Origin: an uncultured Bradyrhizobium sp.
GTDB taxonomy: Bacteria; Pseudomonadota; Alphaproteobacteria; Rhizobiales; Xanthobacteraceae
Length of the DNA stretch: 64,000 nucleotides
Direction of reading: 5' to 3'
Assembly (NCBI RefSeq): GCF_936928535.1
Contig: NZ_CAKZHY010000093.1
Coordinates: 124,001 to 188,000 of the forward strand
Below the pieces are notes generated by a model. It saw nothing but the letters and a program-made list of their open reading frames with translations. It did no database searches and was not told where the DNA came from. Both the position numbers and the translations under genes were made by a program. Of this stretch, positions 56,224 through 64,000 are shown piece after piece (the first letter of the stretch is position 1; every line of letters starts with the position of its first letter).

Positions 56224-56403
56224 ATGCAGCTCTCCCTCGTGAAGCGTCAGCCGAAACGCCGGTGCCGCATCCCGCGGCGCCCGCACCCGAACCTCGACTA
56301 TTTCTTCGGTCGGCTCGAACGCACCGAAGGCGAGATGCGCGACGATCCGGGCGCCGAGACCACCGACCTGGACCACCCGTTCCGGTCACCGCGCCGGCAT
56401 TGA
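56224..56403 (+). CDS. 59-aa basic small protein
   Basis: A 59-aa frame starting 4 bp after the preceding stop, so probably coupled to it. It is basic at the N-terminus (KRQPKRRCRIPRRPH) and more acidic later (EGEMRDDPGAETTD). No recognised domain. The tight spacing supports it as a real gene. Confidence 0.5.
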   Translation: MQLSLVKRQPKRRCRIPRRPHPNLDYFFGRLERTEGEMRDDPGAETTDLDHPFRSPRRH

Positions 56404-56426
56404 AATTCTCTTCTGGACCAAGACTG

Positions 56427-56618
56427 ATGAAACCGCATTGCCCGAACTGCCTGAAGGAAATGACCAAGGCGTCCGCGTCGCGTAACCTCTTCAACTGCGA
56501 GCCGTGCCGCGAGATCATTCAGTACTTCGGCGGCAACGCGGATCACGGCGAGGCCGGCCCGCACTTCACCTGGCCGATCCGTCGCAAGCGCTCGGTCCAC
56601 ACCGCCCACGCGGCGTGA
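56427..56618 (+). CDS. 63-aa zinc-ribbon-like protein
   Basis: A 63-aa protein with CPNC (5-8) and CEPC, a zinc-ribbon-like Cys pattern, then a basic C-terminal tail (RRKRSVHTAH). It starts 23 bp after the previous gene and ends 5 bp before a dispersed repeat. No named family. Confidence 0.6.
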   Translation: MKPHCPNCLKEMTKASASRNLFNCEPCREIIQYFGGNADHGEAGPHFTWPIRRKRSVHTAHAA

Positions 56619-56623
56619 TTATT

Positions 56624-56675
56624 GAGCATGATCTTTTCGGAAAACCGCTTCACACTTTTCCGGAACATGCCCTAG
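56624..56675. repeat. 52-bp dispersed palindromic repeat, copy 2
   Basis: It matches 12041-12092 at 50 of 52 bases. The first repeat-arm GAGCATGATC is conserved, and the other arm has a change (GAACATGCCC). Its end supplies the stop codon of the kinase-USP gene. Confidence 0.9.
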
Positions 56676-58105
56676 CCCCACACCACGCCGGCATCCGGTT
56701 TGGCAATGGCCATCCGCGGCGGCCGCACCACGGTGACGGTGCAGCCCGCTTCCGCCGCCACCTTGGCCGAGACGCTGCCAAGCAGCGTGCGCCTGAATGA
56801 GCTCTGCCGGGCGCCGATGATGACGTGGTCGACCTGGTTGACCTCGGCGAACTCCAGCAGCGCCGTGGCGGGATCGACCGCCTCCAGCACGTGAACCGAC
56901 AGCCGGCTCTCGTCGAGCTTCAGCGGCGTCGCCCAATGCCGCAGCGCCACCAGGCGGTCGATGTGCTTGTTGGAGCCCTGCTCGTCCAGCGTCTTGTCGA
57001 TGGCGATGCGGTTGAGCTTCAGCACATTGACGCAGGCAAGCCGCGCTGACGGCAGCGTCGCCAGAATGCGCTCCGTGGTCACGCGCAGCGCCTCGTTCAG
57101 CTCCGGCTCACCTTCCACAGTGTCGAGCGCGACGGCAAGGATCGGGCTCGAGGCGATCTGCTCGGCGACATCCGACTTCGCTCGCGGCTGCCTGGCATCC
57201 TGGTTGAAACGGCGCCGCCAGGCCACGCTCCAGGGATCGCGCTGCATCCGCTCCGAACGCGCCGTCAGCCTAACCTGATCAGGATGGGCGAGATCGAAGG
57301 CCAGTTGGGACGCGGTCGGGTAGCGCCGGACCGGCTCGATCTCGAGACATCGCAGCACCACCTCCTGGAGCCAGGGCGGATAGTCGGCGCGCAAGCTTCG
57401 CGGCGGATGCGGATCGCGCCACAGCCTCCGGCGCATCGCGCGCAGTGTCTCGCCCTCGCCGAACGGACGTTCGCCGGTCGTGAAGAAGTACAGCAGCACA
57501 CCAAGTGAGAACAGATCGCTGCGTGGATCATCGCGCACGCCGAGGAGGCGCTCCGGCGCCATATAGGGCGCGGTGCCGTAAGGCAGGCGGAATTCTGCCT
57601 GCAACAGATCGGGCAGATGATCGTGTCGCGACAGGCCATAATCGATCAGAACGGCATCGCCGCTCTCGCGGAACATGACGCTGCTCGGCTTGATGTCGTG
57701 ATGGATCACGTTCTGCCGGTGCAGATCGGCGAGCGCAGCCGCGATCCTGGCAACCAGCAGCCGTGCCTCCTCGTACGGCAGCGGCAGATCAGGCAGCCGC
57801 TTGTAGAGCGTGGTTCCCGGAATGCGCTCGATCACGGCATAGGCCTGGCTCGCGAAATCGCCGGTGCCATAGCAGTGCGGCACGTGTGGGCCGGCGAGCC
57901 GCGGCAGGATCATCATCTCCATCTCGAAGGAGACGATCGCGGCGGGGTCCTCGCCTTCCGAGGCGCGTGGGACCTTCATCAGCAGCGGGCCATCGATACC
58001 GGGATGCGTGACGGTCCACAGCGTCGCCATGCCGCCGGCATGGACGCATTCGCCGATCGTGTAGCCGTCGATGACGGCGCCTGACTTGACCAGGGATTTG
58101 GGCAT
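56672..58105 (-). CDS. Ser/Thr kinase-like domain fused to universal stress protein domain
   Basis: A 477-aa fusion. Residues about 14-275 are protein-kinase-like: K44 in LLMKVPRA, HHDIKPSSVMF with D137 as the expected catalytic Asp, DYG instead of DFG at 155-157, and APYMAPERLLG. The metal-ligand Asn of HRDxKPxN is replaced by Ser (S142), so activity may be weak or absent. Residues about 320-470 are a universal stress protein domain (ILAVALDTVEGEPELN; DHVIIGARQ). The stop codon lies inside a dispersed repeat. It follows the phosphoesterase gene by 6 bp. Confidence 0.88.
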   Translation of the reverse strand: MPKSLVKSGAVIDGYTIGECVHAGGMATLWTVTHPGIDGPLLMKVPRASEGEDPAAIVSFEMEMMILPRLAGPHVPHCYGTGDFASQAYAVIERIPGTTLYKRLPDLPLPYEEARLLVARIAAALADLHRQNVIHHDIKPSSVMFRESGDAVLIDYGLSRHDHLPDLLQAEFRLPYGTAPYMAPERLLGVRDDPRSDLFSLGVLLYFFTTGERPFGEGETLRAMRRRLWRDPHPPRSLRADYPPWLQEVVLRCLEIEPVRRYPTASQLAFDLAHPDQVRLTARSERMQRDPWSVAWRRRFNQDARQPRAKSDVAEQIASSPILAVALDTVEGEPELNEALRVTTERILATLPSARLACVNVLKLNRIAIDKTLDEQGSNKHIDRLVALRHWATPLKLDESRLSVHVLEAVDPATALLEFAEVNQVDHVIIGARQSSFRRTLLGSVSAKVAAEAGCTVTVVRPPRMAIAKPDAGVVWG

Positions 58106-58111
58106 CGGCCT

Positions 58112-58852
58112 CTAGCGCCCCTGCGTCAGCCGATCGGCAAGCCAGGGCGGCAGGCCGTTCTCCAAAATCTTGTTTGCCGCGCTCGCGATGTCATAGGGCA
58201 CGCGGCAATAGGTGACCTGGCACGAGACCGTGTCGAACAGCACGAAAGATGCCGAGGGATCGCCGTCGCGCGGCTGGCCAACCGAGCCGAGCACGGCGAG
58301 CCACTGCCGCCCGCGCAGGAGCTGCACCGGCACGTGGGTTTTGGGCACGAAGCTCGTCATCTTCGCTGTCACCGACATCGAATAGAGCGCGGGCCGATGA
58401 ATGTGGCCGCAGAAGGTGACGTGGGCCGGCGTTGCGATCAGGCTCTTGGCGGCATCCGTCGTCGAGCGGACGTAATGCCAGCGTTTGGGGCTAGAAGCTT
58501 CCGCGTGCACGAACAGGCGATCGCTGTCCTCCACCAGCATCGGCAGTTCGGCCAGGAACCGCCGCTGTGCCGCATCGAGCCGCCCTCGGGTCCACTCGAT
58601 CGCGATCTGCGCCTCGTTGTTCATGCTCTCGGTGGTGGTGTTGACGGCTTCGTCATGGTTGCCGCGCACGGCGACGGCGCCACGGGAGACCAAATCCATG
58701 GCGGTGTCGACGACCCATTCCGGGTCGGCGCCATAGCCGACGAAATCACCGAGCAGGATGAACCGCTCCGCGCCCTTTGCGCGGGCTACCTTCAGGCACG
58801 CCTCGAACGCCTGCCGGTTGCCGTGGATATCCGAGAAGACCGCGAGAAGCAC
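58112..58852 (-). CDS. Calcineurin-like metallophosphoesterase
   Basis: A 246-aa phosphoesterase. The di-metal motifs are FSDIHGN (Asp, His), LLGDFVGYGAD (GDxxDxG-like), GNHDEAV and CGHIHRP. Such small proteins include protein phosphatases, cyclic-nucleotide phosphodiesterases and related enzymes; the exact substrate is not evident. It is 6 bp upstream of the kinase-USP gene, so kinase and phosphatase-like functions share an operon. Confidence 0.9.
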   Translation of the reverse strand: MLLAVFSDIHGNRQAFEACLKVARAKGAERFILLGDFVGYGADPEWVVDTAMDLVSRGAVAVRGNHDEAVNTTTESMNNEAQIAIEWTRGRLDAAQRRFLAELPMLVEDSDRLFVHAEASSPKRWHYVRSTTDAAKSLIATPAHVTFCGHIHRPALYSMSVTAKMTSFVPKTHVPVQLLRGRQWLAVLGSVGQPRDGDPSASFVLFDTVSCQVTYCRVPYDIASAANKILENGLPPWLADRLTQGR

Positions 58853-58977
58853 ACACCCTCCACCCTCATCATCTTATTGGAAGCCGATAAAGCCAATTTG
58901 AGGGAGGTCAACAAGATGCGCCAGCGCGGGGGGATTGACCAGCGCCACGCGGCCGCAATGGTGAAGAGGCTGTTGCT

Positions 58978-59003
58978 CGTCCTTATTGTTCGTCCTTATT
59001 GTT
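58978..59003. repeat. Tandem 13-bp duplication at a stop codon
   Basis: CGTCCTTATTGTT occurs twice in tandem. The stop codon of the leftward gene ending at 58996 falls within the second unit. Confidence 0.75.
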
Positions 59004-59601
59004 CATCCTTGGGCGGCATCCGCGGCGGCGGCAGCGGCGTGAAGACGGCGCCTTGCGCGCCGGCCGGCGGGGCATTGAACTCCCCGGTCGAGGAATCGCC
59101 GCCGCTGGTCTCGAGGATGGCCTTGGGTGTCACATATTCCCGGACCATGTCGATCAGGCTGCCCTCGCCGCCGCCAAAGTCCGCCGCGCGTCCGCCTTGC
59201 GGATGGCCCGCCGCGATCTCGTTCTCGGCCGCATGGGTCTTGTCGGCCAAGGTGTCGCTGTAGGGGACGCGGAAGGCGCGCGGAATACCACTCGGCCGGT
59301 GGTCCTCGTCCAGTTCCTCGACCCACAGATAGATCGAGCCAGGATCGCCCTCCAGCGAATGCGGCTCGACGATCCGCGCCTTGAGCAGCTTGAAGTCGGT
59401 CGGGAGCCGATCACTGCTGGCCCAGCCGAGCAACCCGCGCATTTCGCTGAAGCTCACGATGTAGAAGGCGCTGGTCACGACCACGGCGATCGCCTTCAAC
59501 GACCAGTGCAGCCGTGCATAGACCAGCACGACCAGCAGGAGCGCCCCGATCACCGCATAGGCGACCGACAGCGAGAGGATCACCGTCTGCAAATTAATCA
59601 C
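58996..59601 (-). CDS. Membrane protein of ExbB-type operon, unknown
   Basis: A 201-aa protein with two N-terminal membrane helices (about 8-30 and 36-54). It then has a soluble region of about 145 residues with conserved-looking patches (IYLWVEELDEDHRPSGIPRAFRVPYSD) and a Pro-rich tail. It is the third gene of a leftward operon behind an ExbB-like channel and an anchored DUF2135-like protein, overlapping the latter by 8 bp. No known family. It could be the accessory or load-binding part of the complex (inference). Confidence 0.72.
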   Translation of the reverse strand: MINLQTVILSLSVAYAVIGALLLVVLVYARLHWSLKAIAVVVTSAFYIVSFSEMRGLLGWASSDRLPTDFKLLKARIVEPHSLEGDPGSIYLWVEELDEDHRPSGIPRAFRVPYSDTLADKTHAAENEIAAGHPQGGRAADFGGGEGSLIDMVREYVTPKAILETSGGDSSTGEFNAPPAGAQGAVFTPLPPPRMPPKDEQ

Positions 59602-60280
59602 GGCGGATCCTCTTCGCGTTCCGGCTCACACCGGTGCTCGGGTCGAGATCGGCCCCGTTGCGCCAGGTGCTGCGAAAAGTCTCCATCAGCGATTTCGGCC
59701 GTTGGCTCACATCGATGACCTTGCCCTCGGCGTCGAGCCGGAACCGCACCGCGGTCTTCTCGTCGCCGGTGTGGTCGAGCGTGAACTTGTTGTCGAAGAC
59801 CACCTGAGCGGTGGGATTGAGCTTTTGCACCTTCACATTGGCGGTCACCGGCTCGCCCGTCGTGGCGACGAAATGCGAGACATTCACCGTGTATTCGCCG
59901 GGGACGATGCCCCGCAGCGTGACGATCTCCTCGCGGATGGGCGAGGCGATCTTCTTGCCGTTGACCATGATGAAGTCATTGGCCCCGCCGCGGTCGTCAC
60001 GATCGAGGGTGAGGAAGCCGGCCTCGCGATGGCGATACCAGGCGATGTTGCCGGCGGGATCCTGCACGAACAGGTCGAGATCGTCGGGGTGATTGTCCGG
60101 CCAGTCCAGTGTGATCATGAACTCGGCCTTGGAGTCGATCTTGCCCTCCTTGGCATCGGGCGAAACCGCGAGCAGCGCGAGGAAGAACAGGAAGGCGACC
60201 ACCTGGAGCGCCTTGAACAGCATCACGCCCAGGGGATCGAACGGCTCCTCGCGCGGATAGAGGCCGAAATCATCCATCAT
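59594..60280 (-). CDS. Single-span protein with DUF2135/YfaP-like periplasmic domain
   Basis: A 228-aa protein. A short cytosolic N-terminus containing REEPFDPLG leads into one membrane helix (about 18-40), an ExbD/TolR-like layout with an Asp (D15) next to the helix. The periplasmic part has DDLDLFVQDPAG and LTLDRDDRGG, resembling DUF2135/YfaP domains, then a beta-rich stretch. It overlaps the ExbB-like gene by 4 bases and the next gene by 8. I infer it is the periplasmic partner of the channel. Confidence 0.72.
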   Translation of the reverse strand: MMDDFGLYPREEPFDPLGVMLFKALQVVAFLFFLALLAVSPDAKEGKIDSKAEFMITLDWPDNHPDDLDLFVQDPAGNIAWYRHREAGFLTLDRDDRGGANDFIMVNGKKIASPIREEIVTLRGIVPGEYTVNVSHFVATTGEPVTANVKVQKLNPTAQVVFDNKFTLDHTGDEKTAVRFRLDAEGKVIDVSQRPKSLMETFRSTWRNGADLDPSTGVSRNAKRIRRD

Positions 60281-61062
60281 GACGGCATTCCGGCGCCCTT
60301 GATGTCAGATCCCTTGCGCTCGAGAACCGGCGTCACATAGGTCTCGGTCAGCACCACCGCGTCCGAGAATACCCGCTGGGTCGCGGCATCGAGCATGTAG
60401 TACTGGATGCGGACCAGGATGGAGCCGACGAGGCCCGCGAGCGTCGTGTACATGGCAACCGCCATGCCGTCGCTCATCAGCCCCATCGAGGAGCGCATCG
60501 CGACCTTGTCGGCGGCATCCAGCCCCGCAATCGGCGCCAGCATGATGATGAAGCCGATGATGGTGCCGAGCAGGCCGAGCTTCATCAGCGTGTCGGAGAC
60601 GAAGGCACCAAAACCGTTGGAGCCGCGCAGTCGGTCGGCAAGCGTCCGCAGCAGCAGCGTCTGGTCGACCGGACGGTAATCCTGCGCTGCAGCTTTCGTC
60701 ACCAGGCTTTCGATGTGATCGCGCACCAGCCCGCGCGGCAGCGCGGTGGCGCGCGCATCGAGCATTTTGCCGCCATCAGGCGCTGCGAGCACCGCGCGGC
60801 AACGCCGTGCGGCCGCGCCTTCCCGGGCAATCGCCCGCGTGCGCAGGAAGCAATGGCCGCAGGTGACGAGATAGAGCGCCGCGATCACGCTCGAGATGTA
60901 GGTCCGGTCCGAGGTCAGCATCAGATGGATCAGGCCGAACCGCCACAGCAGCACGACCGCGAAGATCGACAGCCCGGTGAAGATCATCCAGAACAGCAGC
61001 GCGCTACGCTCGGATGGGTCGGCAGTCGAGCCCGCGATCGGTCCAATCGTCATCGAACTCAT
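60277..61062 (-). CDS. MotA/TolQ/ExbB-family proton channel protein
   Basis: A 261-aa membrane protein. Four hydrophobic segments are seen, the third and fourth (LGLLGTIIGFIIMLAPIAGL; MAVAMYTTLAGLVGSILV) being typical of the MotA/ExbB family that lines the proton path. The start at 61062 has GGGAG at about 9 bp; the longer track start at 61107 is less likely. It is the first gene of a three-gene operon with an ExbD-like and a membrane protein. Not a normal TonB or flagellar locus, since no TonB or OmpA-type gene is nearby. Confidence 0.85.
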   Translation of the reverse strand: MSSMTIGPIAGSTADPSERSALLFWMIFTGLSIFAVVLLWRFGLIHLMLTSDRTYISSVIAALYLVTCGHCFLRTRAIAREGAAARRCRAVLAAPDGGKMLDARATALPRGLVRDHIESLVTKAAAQDYRPVDQTLLLRTLADRLRGSNGFGAFVSDTLMKLGLLGTIIGFIIMLAPIAGLDAADKVAMRSSMGLMSDGMAVAMYTTLAGLVGSILVRIQYYMLDAATQRVFSDAVVLTETYVTPVLERKGSDIKGAGMPS

Positions 61063-61259
61063 GCTGCACCGCTCCCGACTTGCAGGGATTGCCTGCGATG
61101 TCTCCATCCCGATTAGATCAGAGCCGCCGCGTCAGGTCCAAAGACTCATGCCCAATCCGGCTTGGGAAATTTGCCCGAGCTGCAATCCGGCCGAACGGCG
61201 CAATTGGCAAGGCGCGGCGGCGTTGTTAGGCTGAGCTTATCAAACTTTGGGGTGATCGC

Positions 61260-62630
61260 ATGCGCCTCGTGCTTCAGCTTGTCGCCCGCCTACTTCTCAT
61301 CGTTGCGCTTTGCCTGGGCGCGGCAACCATATGGGCCACGTTCGATGCCTATCGCAGCGTCGACCGCGCAACGGCGGCCTCCGCGCAGCGGGTCGCGCAG
61401 GCGCTTCAGGGCCTGTACTGGCATGAACTGTTGCTGCGCAGCAGCAGGATGCGCGAGCATCTCGTGCCGGTTCCGGAATGGCGCACGCTGGAGACGGTGA
61501 AGCTGATTGCGCCCGGTGTCTGCGTCGAGTTCCAGCCCGCCACCGCATTCGAGAAGCCGCTCTGCGGCCAGAGCCAAGGGATCGGCCGGACCCCGCCGCG
61601 CTGGTTCGCCGCCATCGTTCCGACCTTCCTCGGCAGCCATGCCGAGGCGGTGCGCCCCATCAGCCCGCGGGCCGCGGCCGCCGGCACGGTGGTCGCGACG
61701 CCGGACGAAGCCGCCTCCATCTCGCTCGCCTGGGAGTATATCCTCAACGTAACAGACGTTGCGCTGCTGATGGCAGCGGCAATCGCGCTGCTCGCATCGC
61801 TTGCGATCGCGCACACGCTGGCGCCGGCACGCGCCATCGTGACCGCCCTGCAACGCATGGCGCGCGGCCAGTATCGCACCAGGCTGCCGCGCTTCCGCTC
61901 CATGGAGCTGGCGATGATCGGGACCGCCGTCGATGCGCTCGGCAGCCGGCTGGAAGAGGCCACCGAACAGCGCGCCGCGCTGACGCGGCGCCTGATCGAG
62001 ATCCGCGACGACGAGCGACGCGCGCTCGCGCGCGAACTGCATGACGAGTTCGGACAAAATCTCTCCGCCATCCTGGCGTTCGCCAACACGATCGAGATGG
62101 CAAGTGCGAAGGAGCAAAAAGAGATCGGTATCGCGCAGGATGCGCGCATGATCTCGCAGGCCACGCACCAACTGATGGCCTCGCTCCGCGATGCGCTGAA
62201 GCGCTTGCGTAATCCGCTGCCCGAGGAACTCGGGCTGGAGGCAAGCCTCGTCAACCTCGTCGACAGCTGGCGCTCACAGAGCGCGACGCAGCCGACGATC
62301 CAGCTCGACCTCAAGGGCGATCTCACCGACATCAGCGGCCCGGCCGCGACCACTGCTTATCGCGTCGCCCAGGAATGCCTGACCAACGCGCTGCGCCACG
62401 GTGCTGCGCGCGAGATCTCGTTGCACGTCGAACGTTGCGCGGGCGAGGACAATGCGCTGCTGATCCGCGTCGAGGACGATGGCGGCGGCGATGCGGCGCG
62501 GGTCGAGCGCTCCGCCGGCTTCGGCCTCACCGGCATCCGCGAGCGCGTCGCGGCGGCCGGCGGCTCGCTCTCGATCCTGCCTGCAAGGCGCGGGCTCAGC
62601 GTCGCTGCGACGATCCCGCTCGCCGCGTGA
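61260..62630 (+). CDS. Sensor histidine kinase, NarX/DegS type
   Basis: A 456-aa kinase. One N-terminal helix, an extracytoplasmic region (about 35-160), a second helix (about 165-190), a HAMP-like linker, and a HisKA_3 domain with H261 in ARELHDEFGQNLSAILAFAN. The ATPase domain is about 350-455 (EDDGGGD, GFGLTGIRERV). It precedes a NarL-type regulator by 7 bp, so it is its partner. Signal unknown. Confidence 0.93.
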   Translation: MRLVLQLVARLLLIVALCLGAATIWATFDAYRSVDRATAASAQRVAQALQGLYWHELLLRSSRMREHLVPVPEWRTLETVKLIAPGVCVEFQPATAFEKPLCGQSQGIGRTPPRWFAAIVPTFLGSHAEAVRPISPRAAAAGTVVATPDEAASISLAWEYILNVTDVALLMAAAIALLASLAIAHTLAPARAIVTALQRMARGQYRTRLPRFRSMELAMIGTAVDALGSRLEEATEQRAALTRRLIEIRDDERRALARELHDEFGQNLSAILAFANTIEMASAKEQKEIGIAQDARMISQATHQLMASLRDALKRLRNPLPEELGLEASLVNLVDSWRSQSATQPTIQLDLKGDLTDISGPAATTAYRVAQECLTNALRHGAAREISLHVERCAGEDNALLIRVEDDGGGDAARVERSAGFGLTGIRERVAAAGGSLSILPARRGLSVAATIPLAA

Positions 62631-62637
62631 GGCCGTC

Positions 62638-63288
62638 ATGAGCGATGTCGCGGCAACAGGCATCTCCGTACTCCTGGTCGACGACCATCCGATCGTCCGC
62701 CAGGGCTACCGGCGCGTGCTGGAAAGCCAGGGCGATCTCCATGTCGTGGCGGAAGCCGACAACGCCGCGGATGCCTACGGCGCCTTCAAAATTCATGACC
62801 CCGATGTCGTTGTGATGGACATCTCGATGCCGGGCGCCTCAGGGCTGGAGGCGATCCGCAACATCCGCGCGCGCAATCCGCGGGCCCGCATCCTCGTCTT
62901 CACCATGCACAACGAGGCCGTGCTGGTGAAAGCGGCCTTCAATGCCGGCGCTTCCGGCTTCGTCACCAAGAGCAGCGCGCCTTTCACGGTCGTCAACGCG
63001 ATCCGAAGCGTCGCGCGCGGTGAGCGCGCCATGAGCGACGACATCGCACATGTGCTGGCCGAGGACAGCCTGTCGGCGGGTTCAGTGCTGGATCAACTCG
63101 GCGAGCGCGAGATCGAAATTCTGCGCCAGTTCGCCGGCGGCGCCACGACCGAGCAGATCGCGGCGCAGCTCAATCTCAGCGTCAAGACGGTCCAGAACTA
63201 CCACTATCTGATCAAGACCAAGACCGGCGCGCGCACGGACGCGCAACTGGTGCGGCTGGCGGCGAGTTGCGGGCTAACGCGGATTTAG
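62638..63288 (+). CDS. NarL/FixJ-type response regulator
   Basis: A 216-aa regulator. Receiver domain with D15-D16 and phosphorylation site D61 (VVVMDISMPG), followed by a LuxR-type helix-turn-helix (about 150-210, GATTEQIAAQLNLSVKTVQNYH). It forms an operon with the preceding kinase. The start at 62638 is used; the track start at 62479 lies inside the kinase gene. Confidence 0.94.
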   Translation: MSDVAATGISVLLVDDHPIVRQGYRRVLESQGDLHVVAEADNAADAYGAFKIHDPDVVVMDISMPGASGLEAIRNIRARNPRARILVFTMHNEAVLVKAAFNAGASGFVTKSSAPFTVVNAIRSVARGERAMSDDIAHVLAEDSLSAGSVLDQLGEREIEILRQFAGGATTEQIAAQLNLSVKTVQNYHYLIKTKTGARTDAQLVRLAASCGLTRI

Positions 63289-63388
63289 CAGCAGGACGGC
63301 CGGATTCCGCGCCTTTCTTAAATCTGCTGAACCAGATGGAACGCAGACCATCCGCCTCAGGTTAATGGCAGAGTGGAGGAGCAGCGAA

Positions 63389-63691
63389 ATGAGTAAGGCT
63401 CATCACAAGGCAGTCGACCATCCTTCGATCATCACCGTAGGCGACCTCATCGACCAACTTTGCCGCTTGCCTGATACGGCGGTCGTCCATTTCTACTGTC
63501 CTATGCTCGATCAGGAGCTGGCATTCCACCGCTTGCGAAAGCGGTCGAGGGATGCGGTCGAAATCGCGGTCAGCGCATATAAGGAGAGCCCGCCGGTCGT
63601 ACCGTCGGTCGATGGTGCTTTTCAGCCGCGACGGCACAGCGCATCCGCGCGCTCGCTTCGCGACGATACTCTGAACAAGAGGGTGAGCTAG
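63389..63691 (+). CDS. Hypothetical protein, 100 aa
   Basis: A 100-aa protein of unknown function. TVGDLIDQLCRLPDTAVVHFYCPMLDQELAFHRL is the only folded-looking part; the rest is basic and Ser/Arg-rich. The ATG at 63389 has GGAGG at suitable spacing. It stands 100 bp after the regulator gene. No family recognised. Confidence 0.55.
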   Translation: MSKAHHKAVDHPSIITVGDLIDQLCRLPDTAVVHFYCPMLDQELAFHRLRKRSRDAVEIAVSAYKESPPVVPSVDGAFQPRRHSASARSLRDDTLNKRVS

Positions 63692-63700
63692 TCGCGTCGT

Positions 63701-64000
63701 TTAGGCCTTCAGCCCGCGCAACAACAGCGCGAGCGTCGCGTCGACGCGCGCCGGCAAATCGGCGTCCTTCCACTCGTCGGCGTGGGCCGGATGATGGAAG
63801 CGGCAGGTCGTGTCGAATAGCGCGCGCGCCGTCGTCTTGACGTCATCAGCCGCGAACTCGCCCCGCTTGACGCCGTCGGCCAGGATCGCCGCGATCTGGC
63901 CGATCATGGTGTCCTTGTGGCACTTGACGGCCGCGCAGGCTTCGCGCGCCAGCGTTAGATAGGTCTCGAACATCTCGGGGTCGTCGAGCACGCGCGAGCG
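63701..64000 (-). CDS. TetR-family regulator, N-terminus outside window
   Basis: The frame is open to the window edge. The visible 100 residues correspond to the ligand-binding C-terminal part of a TetR regulator (TYLTLAREACAAVKCHKDTMIGQIAAILADGVKRGEF; ALFDTTCRFHHPA). The helix-turn-helix lies beyond the window. The His-rich FHHPAH stretch is typical of one TetR_C subfamily. It faces the small hypothetical gene tail to tail, 9 bp apart. Confidence 0.8.
   Translation of the reverse strand, partial: RSRVLDDPEMFETYLTLAREACAAVKCHKDTMIGQIAAILADGVKRGEFAADDVKTTARALFDTTCRFHHPAHADEWKDADLPARVDATLALLLRGLKA

Noticed and set aside
58996-61062. ExbB-type operon considered as a Zorya defence system
   Set aside because: No OmpA-like ZorB domain and no helicase, ZorC/D or nuclease-like ZorE partner is present in or near the operon.

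Overview
The window looks like chromosomal DNA from a Bradyrhizobium-type alphaproteobacterium. The evidence is the high GC content, the rhizobial protein flavour (GroEL, DUF2778, DUF4189, FecR/CHASE2 cyclase, cox-type and pca genes), and several short palindromic repeat families that I associate with Bradyrhizobium chromosomes. This assignment is by eye; no search was run. No tRNA, rRNA, CRISPR array, insertion sequence or phage gene was seen, and coding density is high.

Layout. 0-6 kb: 3' part of groEL with its terminator, signal peptidase I, a LysR regulator divergent from an isochorismatase-like hydrolase and a GST, and a DUF2778 peptidoglycan-type protein. 6-9 kb: a secreted FecR-domain protein with a calcium-loop-like motif, followed by a CHASE2 adenylate cyclase behind a perfect 18-bp palindrome. 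9-15 kb: glycan genes, including a TPR-glycosyltransferase-methyltransferase fusion, a GT25 enzyme, a GT39 enzyme and a GT2-GtrA fusion. 15-21 kb: DUF72/DUF488 pair, a frameshifted PhzF gene, and a GntR-MFS-amidohydrolase cluster. 21-26.5 kb: an overlapping TetR-HlyD-ABC ATPase-ABC permease efflux operon that ends in a second cyclase. 26.5-33.3 kb: an ArsR-AHSA1-GFA operon, a GH4 glycosidase, a zinc alcohol dehydrogenase, a CYTH-CHAD protein and small secreted proteins.

33.4-40.3 kb is a CO-dehydrogenase-like (cox) maturation cluster, transcribed leftward: coxG, FeS subunit, FAD subunit, MoxR ATPase, VWA protein, two XdhC-type proteins and a MocA-like cytidylyltransferase. The catalytic large subunit (coxL) is absent from it. 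40.5-43.2 kb holds protocatechuate-branch genes pcaB-pcaD-pcaC. 44.4-49.5 kb is a complete branched-chain amino-acid-type ABC transporter (livHMGFK). 49.6-53 kb holds a response regulator and a hybrid histidine kinase. 53-56.6 kb has a NylC/DmpA-type hydrolase, an EF-hand protein, rpe and three tiny genes.

56.7-61.1 kb holds a kinase-USP fusion with a phosphoesterase, and a three-gene membrane operon built around an ExbB/MotA-type proton channel. I rate this operon the best candidate for an undescribed system. The window ends with a NarL-type two-component system, a small hypothetical gene and the C-terminal part of a TetR regulator.

Besides genes, the window has four copies of a roughly 100-bp palindromic repeat, two of them between genes of one operon. 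It also has two copies of a 52-bp repeat that supplies the stop codon to two unrelated genes, and several sharp operator-like palindromes next to regulator genes.
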